Assembly: GCA_015832175.1 (NCBI GenBank)
Contig: WJXW01000014.1
Location: 1,116,001 to 1,180,000, forward strand
Direction of reading: 5' to 3'
From: Paraphaeosphaeria minitans
Lineage: Eukaryota; Ascomycota; Dothideomycetes; Pleosporales; Didymosphaeriaceae
Length of the DNA: 64,000 bases
Part shown: in pieces, positions 38,476 to 49,487 of the stretch
Position numbering within the stretch: position 1 is the first letter of the stretch
How the letters are laid out: every line of letters begins with the position of its first letter
Notes under the pieces: generated by a model
Database searches by the model: none
Seen by the model: only the letters and a program-made list of their open reading frames with translations
What the model was told of the DNA's origin: nothing
Translations under genes and position numbers: made by a program

Positions 38476-41136
38476 ATGGATGTGAACGTTGAGGACATTC
38501 TCCAAACCCTGACTCTGGAAGAGAAGGTATCTCTGCTTGCTGGAAAAGATTTCTGGCAGACAGTACCAGTCCCAGAGAAGGGCGTTCCGGCAATAAAGGT
38601 ACGTTGGTCGGACACCCGCGCATATCTTCCGACTGACATCATACAGGTGTCTGATGGACCCAACGGCGCCCGTGGCGAGACCTTCAGTGGTGGAACCCGA
38701 GCAGCATGCTTTCCAGCTTCCTGCTGTTCAGCATCCACGTGGAACCCCGAACTCATTAAACAGGTTGGCCATGCCCTTGCGGAGGAGACGCAGACTAAGG
38801 GGGCTCGAGTATTGTATGCCAGTCCGGAACTTGAATTTTAATAAGGTCTAACACGTCCCAGGCTCGGGCCTACCATGTGCAATCACAGGCATCCGCTCGG
38901 GGGGAGAAACTTCGAAAGCTTTTCCGAGGATCCCCTACTTACCGGCAAGCTTGCTGCCCAATACGTGATAGGATTGCAAGAGAAGGGTGTGGCTGGCACT
39001 TGCAAACATTTTGCTGCGAACGAGCAAGAAACGGACCGCTTGACGGTGAACGAGATCATATCCGAGCGTGCTCTGCGAGAGATTTACTTGAAACCCTTTG
39101 AGATTGCTGTCAAGGAAGCCAACCCCTGGGCTTTCATGACTGCCTACAATCAAGTTAACGGAACCCACGCAGACGCCAACAAGTTTCTGTTGGAGAAGGT
39201 TCTCCGAGGAGACTGGGGGTGGAATGGCCTGGTGATGAGTGACTGGGGCGGCACCAACTCCACCGCTGAGTCTCTCAACGCTGGACTTGATCTCGAAATG
39301 CCAGGTCCCACGCGTTACCGAACATACAGAGGTGTGAAGGAGGCAATCAAGAACGGCGAAGTGACCGAGAAGACTATCAACGACCGCACAAGAAACGTTC
39401 TTGAGCTGATCCGGAAAATTGGAGCGTTCAAGAACCCCGAGATTCCTCCTGAACGATCCGAAGACAAGCCAGAGCACCGCAAGCTTATCCGAGATGTGGG
39501 CGGACAGGGCATCGTCCTTCTCAGAAATGAGAACGATGTGCTTCCCTTGAAGAAGAACCAAGTGAAGGGCAAGAAGATTGCGATGCTCGGTCTCGCGAAA
39601 GAAGCTCTTATTCACGGAGGTGGAAGCGCATCCCTACATTCTCACTACCGAATTTCACCCTGGGAAGGCATGCATAATACCTATGGAAAAGATGTTGAGT
39701 TCAAATTCGCGGAAGGTAAGATTATCTGCAAGCCCAACATAACTAAAATTAACGAGCGTTTAGGTGCGCACACATATCGCCTCTTACCTCCTCTTGCAGC
39801 AGGATGCAAAGACTCGGAGGGAAAACCTGGATGGACTCTCCTAGCCTTTGAGGCCGGCAAAGGTGGCCTACCTACCATGACACTCCACGGTCACAAAGAG
39901 GCCGCCTTTACTGGCCTGTTCAACGACGATGTGAAGTGGAAGGATCTTGAATTGACCACGACCTTCGTTCCCACTGAGACTGGTGAACACTACATCGCAG
40001 GATCTGGCATTGGCCCCACTCGCGTGAAGATTAATGATGAGGTTGTGTTTGAACAGAAAGACAGCACGAATGACAGCATGGGTTTTCTGTTTGGTGGCAA
40101 TCCCGAAACAGAGTTTACTTACTCTTTCACCGCAGGCCAGTCCTACAGCATCCGCATCGAATCCGAAGCGCCGGGTAATGATGGATCGGACTTCGGCGGT
40201 ATCCTTTCTGGCATGCCTGGGTTCCGACTAGGCTTCATGTATACGGCAGAGCACGATGAGGATCTTGTCTCCCAAGCGGTAAACGTCGCTAAAGAGTGCG
40301 ATTACGCCATCGTCTTCACTGGTCACACCCCAGTCTGGGAAACGGAGGGCCAAGATCAAGCAGCTTTCCATCTGCCTAACAAGGATCGCTCTCAAGACAA
40401 GCTCGTCGAAGCTGTTGCGGCTGTTAATCCGAAGACGATTGTCGTCAACTCAACTGGAGTAGTTGTTGCCATGCCATGGCTCTCAAAGGTATCTGCCGTG
40501 GTACAAGCATGGTTTCCGGGCCAAGAAGCTGGAAATGCGATTGCAGACGTGATCTCTGGCGCAGTTAACCCTTCTGGAAGGCTTCCTGTGTCTTGGCCCA
40601 AGCGCATTGAGGACGCTCCGGCACATGGCAACTTTCCAGGCGAGAAGAAGGATGGCCAGCTCACTGTCAAGTACGAGGAGGGTGTCTTCGTCGGCTACCG
40701 CCATTATGACCGCATCTCGCAAGATAAGGTCCAGTTCCCATTCGGTTTCGGTCTTTCATACACAACTTTCAGCCTCAAGGACGCCCAGGTCTCGCAAACA
40801 TCGAACGGCAAGTTCACAGCTGAAGTCACGGTTACCAACACTGGAAAACAAGCCGGCGCCACTGTTGCACAACTCTACATCGGAAGGAGCAAGCAATCCT
40901 CCGAGCATCCCATAAAGACACTGGCTGCATTCAAGAAGGTGTTCTTGGATGCTGGAAAGGAGGACAAGGTTACGCTTTCGATAGATCTGAAAGATTTTGC
41001 CTACTTCGACCAAGGAAGCAACAAGTGGCAGGTTGACAGCGGACGGTACGACTTTTCCTTTGGCCAGTCCACACAGCACATCGAAAATATTGTCAGCATA
41101 GACATTGAAGGAGCCAGCCGAGAGTTGAAGCTTTAG
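38476..41136 (+). CDS. GH3 beta-glucosidase with PA14 insert (intracellular)
   Basis: Retaining glycoside hydrolase that cleaves terminal beta-glucosides such as cellobiose. Three exons: 38476-38598, 38647-38813, 38862-41136; 854 aa. Intron 2 hides an apparent stop (TAA about 38,840); splicing restores ARVLLGPTMCNHRHPLGGRNFESFSEDP. Seen: N-terminal TIM-barrel with KHFAANEQETDR and nucleophile Asp224 in VMSDWGGT; the alpha/beta sandwich (RDVGGQGIVLLRNENDVLPL); a PA14 domain (about 395-545; FVPTETGEHYIAGSGIGPTRV); and a C-terminal fibronectin-III-like domain (VTVTNTGKQAGATVAQLYIG). No signal peptide, so it is likely cytosolic. Intron 1 (48 nt) is stop-free and in frame. It lies next to a broken regulator and a broken dehydrogenase but is itself intact. 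Confidence 0.95.
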
Positions 41137-41532
41137 GGCCCATAGACGAGATAACGATAATGATAACACCTACGGTACCTTGCTGAGGTTTCCAGAAGCT
41201 CAATAGCACAAATGTTGCGTAAATTGATCTGAACCAAGCTTGTCTGTAATAGCGAATATAGGCTATGTACATGGATCTCTTCCGTGGAAGCAAGGCCAAA
41301 GCGTACCGTTGATGCGACCGGTCCTTTTTGGTCAAGTACGTGGCTCGTGCGCAATCGTTGGGTCGGATCGGAAGGCTGAGGCACTGCGTCTATTCCGCCA
41401 CCACGTCAAGTGCTTAATACAATACGCCAGGAGGAACGAATACTTTGAACCGCGCAGAACTATATGCCGGGTATGCACGAGCCGGCTGATCGTGTTCTTG
41501 GGGCGTTGTTGTTGAAGTGATTCAAATCCGCG
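41137..41532. other. Intergenic region
   Basis: 396 nt between the beta-glucosidase stop and the Zn2Cys6 regulator; presumed promoter of the latter. No motif recognised. Confidence 0.5.
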
Positions 41533-43388
41533 ATGCCAAATGTCGGTAAGCCTTCGAAAGGCTGTGCGCATTGCAGAGAAAGAAAGGTCAAAGTGAGGAA
41601 AACTCCCCGGTCGAGGAGGGGTTCGTTAACAATAGGATTAGTGCGACCTTAAGCGTCCATCATGCTCCCAATGTATCAGGGCTGGAAGGGAGTGCTATGG
41701 CTACCGGGACCCACTTTCGATGATATTCAAAAACGAAAGTAATGTCGTCATGAATAAGGCACAGAAAAGATATGAAGAGCTCTCAAAGAATAGGGAAATA
41801 AGAAAGCCACTTTCTGGGACACCTCCGGTACAGGAGCTGGCATTCGAAGAGAGATCAAACGGTTCATCATCATCTTCGCCGGGATCGTCGGAGTCACAGC
41901 AGGCGTCTTCCACCTCAACGCGATCGGGACTCGCGAGATCAATTACCCCTCCTATCGAAAACCAAGCCCTTTCTTTCTTTGCTGCCAACAATATCTTACA
42001 GCCAGCGGTTGTGGGGAGAGGCAATTACCAATGGCTGTTCCAGATGTTGAGTGGGCCTACAATTGATGCGACTCTGCAAAGCAGCGCGCATGCTGCATCT
42101 TTGGCAACCCTTGCCACAGCAAATAAGTCGCCATTTCTGATGAAGAAGGCCCAGGAGCATTATGCCAATGCATTAACCTTGACTAATAGAGCATTAGGTG
42201 ACTCAAACAAGGCCTGCAAAGATAGCACACTTGTCTCTGTGATTCTACTTGGGGTTTATGAGACCTTCGTATTCGAAAAGCATTCGATGAAGGCATGGAT
42301 GCAACATCTCAAAGGCGCAGAGATATTGTTCGCGCTCCGTGGCGAAGTTCAGTTCAAAAGTGATCTTGCCAGGCAGATCTTTGTGCAATTTTATAGGACA
42401 ACTATAACCAAGGGCGTCGAGCTCGGCACACCTATACCAGACAAGATTGCTCGATTGTATAGATTTCTGACTTCGTTGAAGGACTATACCATGCATGGTA
42501 CGTACCAACACTCGGCAATGTTTCCTTTCGCTTGGTCAGATGAGAACAACTCGTCTGCACCGATGGTCTATTGAATCCCAAAGTGCTGAGCCTTGCTAAT
42601 ATAGAAAGGTGTCGAACATCAAGTCGAAGTTCTGGAGAAGGCGATCACGCTCATGCAAGACGAAGAAGGATCCAGCCTCCATCGTGTCCGACATAATGAA
42701 GCTTGACGGTGAGCTGGACCTCTTCAAGTTCATGCTACAGACCCTGTGGAGATACGAGGTTGTGCGTCTGGAAGGACCTGCAGACCACGTGTTTGGGAGC
42801 TTCTACCACATCTACACAAATCCTTGGGTCACCAACATGTGGAACATACTCAGAATGTGTCGGATACGTCTGTTCAAGTTCGTACGCGCTCAAGTCACCA
42901 AGGGGCTACGATACTCACCTCCACGATTTTCGAAAGAGGAAGCACAGGTTCATCTCAATGCTTGCAAAGATGTGATCAGTTCGCAGATACTGGACATGTG
43001 CGCGTCTACACCCCAGCTCACTGGCCAAATTGCTTTTCCTCATCAAGTCAAGCAGGATCTCGATTTGCTTAGTAAAGGCATAGAGGCAGTGAACTTGCGC
43101 AACAAAATGTTCAAAATACATGCACAAGGGACATTTTTGGAGCCTTTCAAGTCAACTGGACTGGACCATCTGATTGGGCCACTTTACGAAATTGGACGAA
43201 ATGATTATGGTCCAAGGTTGACACGGTGGGCTGTTGATCAGCTCTATTTCATCGCTCGAACAATTGGAACGAGGCAGGCTATAACGCTAGCAGAAGAGCT
43301 GGAAGAAAAGCTGAAGAACGAATCCAACTTTCTGGTCTGGAATGATCCTTGCCCGAATTCTGCACAGCTCATTGCGCTAGCGAAGTAG
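41533..43388 (+). pseudogene. Zn2Cys6 transcription factor with apparent frameshift
   Basis: Fungal binuclear-cluster regulator. Exons: 41533-41592, 41642-42497, 42609-43388. The N-terminus is a full Zn2Cys6 cluster (Cys11, 14, 21, 28, 31, 38; Cx2Cx6Cx6Cx2Cx6C), its third Cys starting exon 2. The middle region (LSFFAANNILQP..., LVSVILLGVYE) is typical of the fungal regulator domain. After the canonical splice (CATG|GTACGT ... GAAAG|GTGTCG) the protein reads GVEHQVEVLEKAITLMQDEE and meets TGA at 42704. The family continuation KDPASIVSDIMKLDGELDLF is in another frame, so a 1-nt loss (or 2-nt gain) lies near 42,660-42,675; from there it stays open to 43388. A weaker donor (GTACCA) plus another acceptor could bypass the break at the cost of about 20 aberrant residues. 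Pseudogene or sequence error. Confidence 0.7.
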
Positions 43389-43742
43389 TATTGGAGCTCA
43401 AATCTTGAGGGGAATCTACTTATACTTAATCCCCCGCGCTAGTACCGTACCGCGGAGATAACAGACGTAACGTCAGCACTCTATCCGAGAGTGTATTGCT
43501 TCTAACCAACCAAAGCGCTTCGCGGAGCTGGTGAATCGGAAACAATCCTGTGCCTCGGATCGCCCCCTCTTCAGCTCAAATACATCCTATAGCTCTCGAA
43601 CACGGGTCGCATTCAATTCTCTCCACCACGAAGACTTTCAAACCTGGGGGGAAATTTCAACATACAAAATCCAAGTTGTCTACCAAAAGAACAGTAAAGT
43701 TATCGTCAAGGGAAACATGACTCCCAAAAGATACCAGAAAAG
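43389..43742. other. Intergenic region
   Basis: 354 nt between the regulator and the dehydrogenase relic, both on the plus strand. No motif recognised. Confidence 0.5.
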
Positions 43743-45042
43743 ATGCAAGCTGCACAAATCATAGAGGTACACTTTCTCCTGGGAGCTCATCTTCAATCAT
43801 GTACCGAGTTACAAAACGCTTTGCATTGCCCAAGGACGGAAAAATCTCCATATCCACCATACAAATTTCGTGCAATAACATCTTCTGACTTCCGCAGTTC
43901 GACAAACCCTACAAAATCAACACCGTCCCCGTACCCACCAACCTCGCCCCAGAAGATCTCCTCATCCGCGTAGCCGTCGCATCCCTCTGCCACACCGATT
44001 TCATGGTCCAGCACGGCATAATGGGCACCAAGCTCCCTTGCACCGGCTCCCACGAAGTCTCCGGTACCGTTGTCGCCGTCGGCTCATCAGTACAGGATTT
44101 CAAGACCGGCGACCGCGTCATTGGTGGTATCATCTACCACCCGTGTGGAAATTGCGGCAACTGTCGCGGCCCGGAAAGCTCCACTGAGTACTGCACTAAT
44201 GCCGCTTACTGCGGTGTCAAGGACGCGGACGGCTATTTCGCGGAATATGCAAGAATCGACAGCCGGTGGGCTGCCAAGCTGCCCGATAGGGTGTCTTTCT
44301 AGACAGCTGCTCCGCTCGCTTGTGCAGGGTGCACCGTCTACGAAGGTCTCGTGCTTGCTGGGCTGTGGAGAGGGGAGTGGATCGTGCTTGTGGGATCGGG
44401 AGGCGGGTTGGGTCATCTAGGCGTGCAATTCGCAAAGGCGCTTGGGCTGAATGTCGTGGGTGTCGATGCGCGAGACGAGGGGCTGGATCTAACGCGAAAA
44501 GGAGGCGCAGATCTTATTGTGGATGCGCGGAAAGGCGATGAAGCAGTGGTTGAAGACGTCAGGAAAGTAACGAATGGCGAGGGCGTGGCTGCCTGCAAAT
44601 ACTGCTGCTGCTACGAGTTGTGTCATCACGCGGATGCATGGGACTGTAGTTCAGGTCGCTCAGGTTAGTCTCCTTTCTCTGCTTCAGCTCATTCAGACCT
44701 GGCGACGAGAACGGTGTCTGGGTTCCACTTTTGAAATTCGAGTGCGACTCTTCGAGAACCAGATCTAATGACCAACAGCCCGATAACGTAACTATCCCCT
44801 TCCAAGAGCTGATCTTCAGAGACATACGGCTTCGTGGCTCCCTTATTTGCTCAGCGCAAGAGGCCAACGACAGGTTGCAACTTGTCACCAAGCATGATAT
44901 CTCCGTCAATGCCAATGCGTTCAAAGGACTCGGAGAGCTGGAAAAGCTTATCGAGCTTGCAGCGAGCGGGAAGATGAAAGGCAAGGGCATTGTGATCATG
45001 GATCAGTCGCAGATTGACGCGGAGGGGACAGGGGTGGTTTGA
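43743..45042 (+). pseudogene. Zinc alcohol dehydrogenase, inactivated
   Basis: Medium-chain zinc-dependent alcohol dehydrogenase, Adh1-like. Exon 1 43743-43766, exon 2 from 43898, last exon from about 44,779 to 45042. Intact parts: LCHTDFMVQHG and GSHEVSGTVVAVG (catalytic zinc ligands), PCGNCGNCRGPESSTEYC (structural zinc Cys), and the NAD-binding loop VGSGGGLGHLGVQFAKALG. Two lesions: a TAG at 44300-44302 in VSF-stop-TAAPLACAGC, where the family has Glu (GAG to TAG), and a frame change with loss of several residues near 44,590-44,600, after NGEGV and before NTAAATSCVITRMHGTVVQVAQ. The last exon (PDNVTIPFQELIFRDIRLRG) is intact. A full-length enzyme cannot be made. Codon pattern and splice sites are still clear, so inactivation is recent. 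Confidence 0.85.
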
Positions 45043-45243
45043 CTGTGAGTCTCATGGGCGTTTGCGTATTGGCGATGGAACCGATAAAAAGTTTATGCTG
45101 TGGTCTTGATTTTGTTGAAGTTGCGGCTCGAATGCATCGCTAAATACGGGTATCATACCGCCTCGCTTTCCTTTCATCGAGAATTCCCCCCATTCATCCC
45201 TTAAACTTGCAGCTATTGTGCCATTCCCTGTGTTTACAACGCC

Positions 45244-46921
45244 TTATGGTCTCGGCTTTACGTAAGCTAACTTCACAGTCTCCACCTCCAACGTTTCCAT
45301 ATCCACCAGCACAACCTGCCCAGTCTTGCTGAACTTCGGTACTCCCACAATCAGTGTTTGCTGCCCCGCCGGACCCTGGACAAACTTTGCCTGAAACTTC
45401 TCTCTGTTACCCGCAAAGTAGATGTGGGGGCATTCTTTCAGTATCAAAGGATCGTCGTCCTGAAATGGGTAGCACCACAGCGTATCCGGCGCTGTGGGCG
45501 CTATACACCGCCATCTCAACATCATCTCCATGGCATCAAGCGGCCGCACACCTTCCACGTATTTAAGCAAGTCGTCCAGTGTTTGACCAGCCGTCCCCAG
45601 TATTCTCCATCCCTCTACATCGGCTTCCCACGGGTTTGTCACCAGGTCGAGCCCCTCGAGTGTCTCGCTCGATAGCGCAGGCGGATCTTGGTAGGCTCTG
45701 CTGAGAGGGAAAAGAGCCGGGTGGAGGGGCTGTTGTGGGAGGGCAACATTCGCGGGGTCTTGTTCACCAGGGAGGACACTAACCGGCAGGGCGGGAAGGA
45801 TTTCAGAAAGGAAGGCGTCGAATTTCTCGGCGGGTGTAGCGTTGTAGGAGGAGGAATCGTAGCCGTAGTTCCTCTTTGCACCTTTCCTCACGTCGAACTC
45901 TTCTCTTGAAAGAATTGGTGAAGCGTTGGAAAGCGAGTTGCCAGCTATGACAAGCCGTGTGATACTTGACGCACTGGTCTGGTCGGGTCCGCCTGCTTCT
46001 CCCGAAAGGTACTCCACCAGCAAATCCAAGGCAACATTGTCCTCTTCTTTGCCAGTCAAATCGAGGCCGGAGACTATGGCTAGTTTTCCCGCCTTTTCGC
46101 GTTTCGACATCGGATCCTTTGCGAGTGTGAGAGACGCATCCTCAGTCTCCCAGCGCTGCGGTTGCCGTGGGAGGTCGGCATATTGTGTTGCAATGACTTG
46201 GAATGAGCCGTCGGCTTGCTCGGTTCCGAGCGCGGCGAGGATACAGCCCGTTACATAGTGGGAGTTCAACGAGTTACCGGCAACGCGGAGGCGTCCAGAT
46301 TCGTCTTCGAGCATCATGTCGTCTGTGCCAGATGGGCTTACGTACGTCTGGCGGGGCGGGGGAGCGGCAATCCAGTGCTGCGTGGCTGTTAGCTGTGCGT
46401 GGACTGAGAGTCGCAGCAGCGTCTTGTGTACCTCTTTCGATATATCGTCGAGCACGTTGGGCTTCATTGCCATCTCCATATACACTGTCCCTACAACCCA
46501 GCAGAGCTCGCCCTGCCGCACGTCGAGCACTCGTTCCACGTATTTCGCTTTGTCGCCAGCCAACTGGCCAAGAATTAGCTTCCCTCCTTATTTGGTCCAC
46601 CCGCGCCACTTTCTGCCTGTACAGCTTTCTGTTGTGCGGTATCGTACCTCGAATGCATCCCAAGCCTCATGTGCCTTCTGCTTGACCGCCTCCTTCAATT
46701 GTGCCAATCGTACAAAGTACATGTCGGCAAACTGATGCGCGTAGTGTTTCTCGGAACCTTTCGGCAGCTCAAAGGTATGTAACGGCCTGTACGCTGAGGC
46801 ATTTCGAGACGACACAGCCGCGGCGTCTTCACTGCGCAGTGATTAGCATGTATGGGCAGCTTCGTCTGCTCCAAACTCACAAGGGTGCCCCTTTCAGCAG
46901 GATGCCGTCACTTGAAGCCAT
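45244..46921 (-). CDS. POL31: DNA polymerase delta small (B) subunit
   Basis: Non-catalytic subunit (POLD2/Cdc1/Pol31) that links the polymerase delta catalytic chain to the third subunit; OB fold plus inactive calcineurin-like phosphoesterase fold. Four exons on the minus strand: 46921-46881, 46831-46648, 46563-46432, 46377-45244; 496 aa. Seen: FEDAAAVSSRNASAYRPLHTF start, KAKYVERVLDVRQGELCWVVGTVY, DHWIAAPPP-like region (KEHWIAAPPPRQTY), ESGRLRVAGN, LAIVSGLDL, RLVIAGNSLS, SVLPGEQDPANVALPQQPLHPALFP, FAGNREKF, and PKFSKTGQVVLVDMETLEVE at the end. Intron 3 (46431-46378) is 54 nt, stop-free and in frame, with a GCTAAC branch point; retaining it would add 18 residues inside a conserved segment. 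Single-copy essential gene; the call is firm. Confidence 0.95.
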
Positions 46922-47690
46922 CGTAGCAGTGCAGTTGTGTCAGTCAGTCACGGGTAGACGCTGACCTGTGATGCTCCCGTGTTCATCGCGGTCAGAAAGT
47001 TGGGGACGCGGAAGTCGCGTTCGCGACGCGCTTACCCGATTAGGCATCATAAGAGCGTCACCCTCGCCCGAGACGTCACCAACGCTTCTACACCTTCCGC
47101 AGCCTGTAAAGAACCGCAAGAAGAGGGGGACGAGTGGATAATTTGACGACGAGCGCTACTAATAAGATCTTGATGTGAGTCCGTCTCCGAGAGCAGGGAA
47201 AGTCGATCTGGTCGGTGAGCTCGGAAGTTTGTGGATTAGGTTCACGGTAAATGCTTCACGTTGAAATAACTGCGATATAAGGATTGACTTCCTAGTGTAC
47301 GTATTAACTTCAATAAATATGACACGATGAGAGTGCGCAACGAGGTCAAACGCATACACGAGAGAGGAACGGCTTCACAAAGCTTGACCCCACTCAGATC
47401 GAACGCCACCGATTCAGCTGTCTTTCTTTGGCCTCCAATCAATTTTAAACCTCTTTGATCACCCTATCTGTACAAAATTCATTTCGATTCTCTTTGTTGG
47501 ATGCCTTGTTCCTGCCTCCATGGCCAAAGACTATTCTTGTCTGGTCGCTTTCTTTGCCAGCACGACGTAGCGAGATGCAACCACATTAATTAAGGACTCG
47601 TCTTCACCATTCCTCTTTTCATCTAAACCAGCTTCTCTTACTCTATTGCTATTTGGCACTTCAAACGCTCGCTACAGTCACCTACACGCA
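46922..47690. other. Divergent promoter region, POL31 / wall protein
   Basis: About 770 nt. The 47,440-47,690 part is pyrimidine-rich, as in fungal core promoters. No defined box claimed. Confidence 0.45.
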
Positions 47691-49487
47691 ATGATCAGCA
47701 ACATTGCTATCGTGCTCCTTGCTGCGCATACCGTCGCCGGTGCCGCAATCAAGCGCAATGAGCCCACCACTTCATGCACCGACGGCCAGACTGCGAGCAG
47801 TGCTCTCGCCACTGGGTTATCTACAACAGTTCCTTTTTACTCGGCCGTCGTTCCGAGCTCTGCTCCCGTTGTCTCTTCTTACTCGGCCGTCGTCCCAAGC
47901 TCCAGTGCGAGCCTCTCATCGAGCGTCGTTCTTGAATCCTCAATTCCTACCTTGTCTTCTTATCCTGTCGGGATTCCAAGCAGCACCCCCCTCTCGAGCT
48001 TCACTGGCGATATCAGCTCCGTTGCAAGCTCCATTGCCAGCTCCGCTTCAAGTAGCTCGCTCTCTAGTAGCATATACTCCAACTCGAGCATCATCTCGTC
48101 GACCACACCTGCTTTGTCTACGCTCACCTACTCGAACACCACTTCTAGATCTGCTCTTGTTAGCACGGTTTCCTCAATCCTCCTTACTTCGAGCGCCACG
48201 CCTTCTGGCCTCGCTCTCGCCTCATCTAGCTTAACGCCCATCCCCCAATCTAGTGGATATATCGTTGGACAGCCAAGCTCTACTGTTTTTTCGAGTGGCA
48301 CTTCCTTAATTGCAGTGTTACCTGTCAGTAGCAGTCCTGGTTGCATTGCCGCCTTCACTCAAACTGTCTATGTCACGGCATCGGTGCCTACAACGACCAT
48401 GGAAATGTTGACAACGGTTCAAACTACCAGCACGGCAACCGTGACTTTGTCTGCTTCGTCTTCTATTCAAAAGCTGTCGAAGCTCGTTCCCACTCCTGTG
48501 CCTCAGTCTTCCGGATATCCTGTCGGCCAACAAAGCTCTGACTTGGGCAGCTCCAGCCCTGTTCCCACTATAACTGAAACTAGCGTGCTCCCGAGCGTGA
48601 GCTTCAACTCTGTTTCTATCCCTGCATCAAGTGGAACACCGGTAGACGTGCAAAATTCTGCGCCGGCCTCTGTACCGGCCTCGTCCTCAGCCACTCCTTC
48701 CTCGCCAGTTGTGCCTTCCCCATCCCTGCCAGGGTTCAGCTACCCGGCTTCCACACCGGGACAGCCGACAGCTTCTTTCTACACAGGTGCCCCTCCATTT
48801 TCCTACGGAGTGAACAACAGCACAGGCGCTTACCCTACTGGAACAACGACCTCGGCATCTCTAACCATCTCCACAGGTTATGGGCCGGTCGTGTCGACCA
48901 ACATCATTTCTAACTCTGTGCCAGTTTCCACCGGAAGCTACTCGATGGCGACAAGTAGCACCCCGGTGTTGCCTTCGTCCTCGTCGGCTGTCGCACCTAG
49001 CTCCAGTGTGCTTTCAAGTCCCACCCAGGGATATCAGACAGCGGTACTATCATTGACGACTACGACTAGTCATTCTATAGTAATGGTCGTACCCACCAGT
49101 ACCAATGGCCCTCAATACAAGCGGGATGTAGCCACCGTCAACCTTGCAGTTCCCGCCACTCGGTCTCTGGTGAGCAGCACTCTGAAGCCTAGCAATGCTC
49201 CCAACTCATCTTCTAAGCCTACTTCTAGCACCTTTGAGCGGATTACTAACGCGCCGAAGCCTAAATCGTCATCGAAGTCCTCCGTAGGTGACGAGGCCAA
49301 GACTATCGTGGTATCCCAAGATCCGCGCTGTCCGTATCCGTATCCAGGGATCTATTGTGGGGAGCCATCCACAACAGTGATAAGCGTCAAGGCTGCGCCG
49401 ACTTTGATGCAGAGCGCGAAGAAGACTGGGTCGGTCGTCTGGTGTCCTTACTCCTACCCTGGTGGGAAGGGAGAGGCTTGTCCATAA
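47691..49487 (+). CDS. Ser/Thr-rich secreted cell-wall-type protein
   Basis: Single exon, 598 aa from the ATG at 47691. Upstream in-frame codons lack an ATG, and the ATG gives a good signal peptide (MISNIAIVLLAAHTVAGAA). A Kex2-type KR follows at once (AIKR). Over half of the protein is Ser, Thr, Pro, Val and Ala, suited to heavy O-mannosylation. Internal repeats: YSAVVPSS twice near 47,840-47,910, and PQSSGYxVGQxSS at about 48,245 and 48,505. A second dibasic site (YKRDVATVNLAVP) lies near residue 477. The last 70 residues hold two related Cys motifs, CPYPYPGIYCGE and CPYSYPGGKGEACP, ending the protein. No C-terminal hydrophobic GPI signal is present, so it is probably secreted or wall-trapped. 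No known family recognised. Confidence 0.85.
   Translation: MISNIAIVLLAAHTVAGAAIKRNEPTTSCTDGQTASSALATGLSTTVPFYSAVVPSSAPVVSSYSAVVPSSSASLSSSVVLESSIPTLSSYPVGIPSSTPLSSFTGDISSVASSIASSASSSSLSSSIYSNSSIISSTTPALSTLTYSNTTSRSALVSTVSSILLTSSATPSGLALASSSLTPIPQSSGYIVGQPSSTVFSSGTSLIAVLPVSSSPGCIAAFTQTVYVTASVPTTTMEMLTTVQTTSTATVTLSASSSIQKLSKLVPTPVPQSSGYPVGQQSSDLGSSSPVPTITETSVLPSVSFNSVSIPASSGTPVDVQNSAPASVPASSSATPSSPVVPSPSLPGFSYPASTPGQPTASFYTGAPPFSYGVNNSTGAYPTGTTTSASLTISTGYGPVVSTNIISNSVPVSTGSYSMATSSTPVLPSSSSAVAPSSSVLSSPTQGYQTAVLSLTTTTSHSIVMVVPTSTNGPQYKRDVATVNLAVPATRSLVSSTLKPSNAPNSSSKPTSSTFERITNAPKPKSSSKSSVGDEAKTIVVSQDPRCPYPYPGIYCGEPSTTVISVKAAPTLMQSAKKTGSVVWCPYSYPGGKGEACP

Noticed and set aside
38814..38861. Apparent stop and frameshift in the beta-glucosidase
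   Set aside because: A 48-nt GT-AG intron explains it exactly and restores the family sequence.
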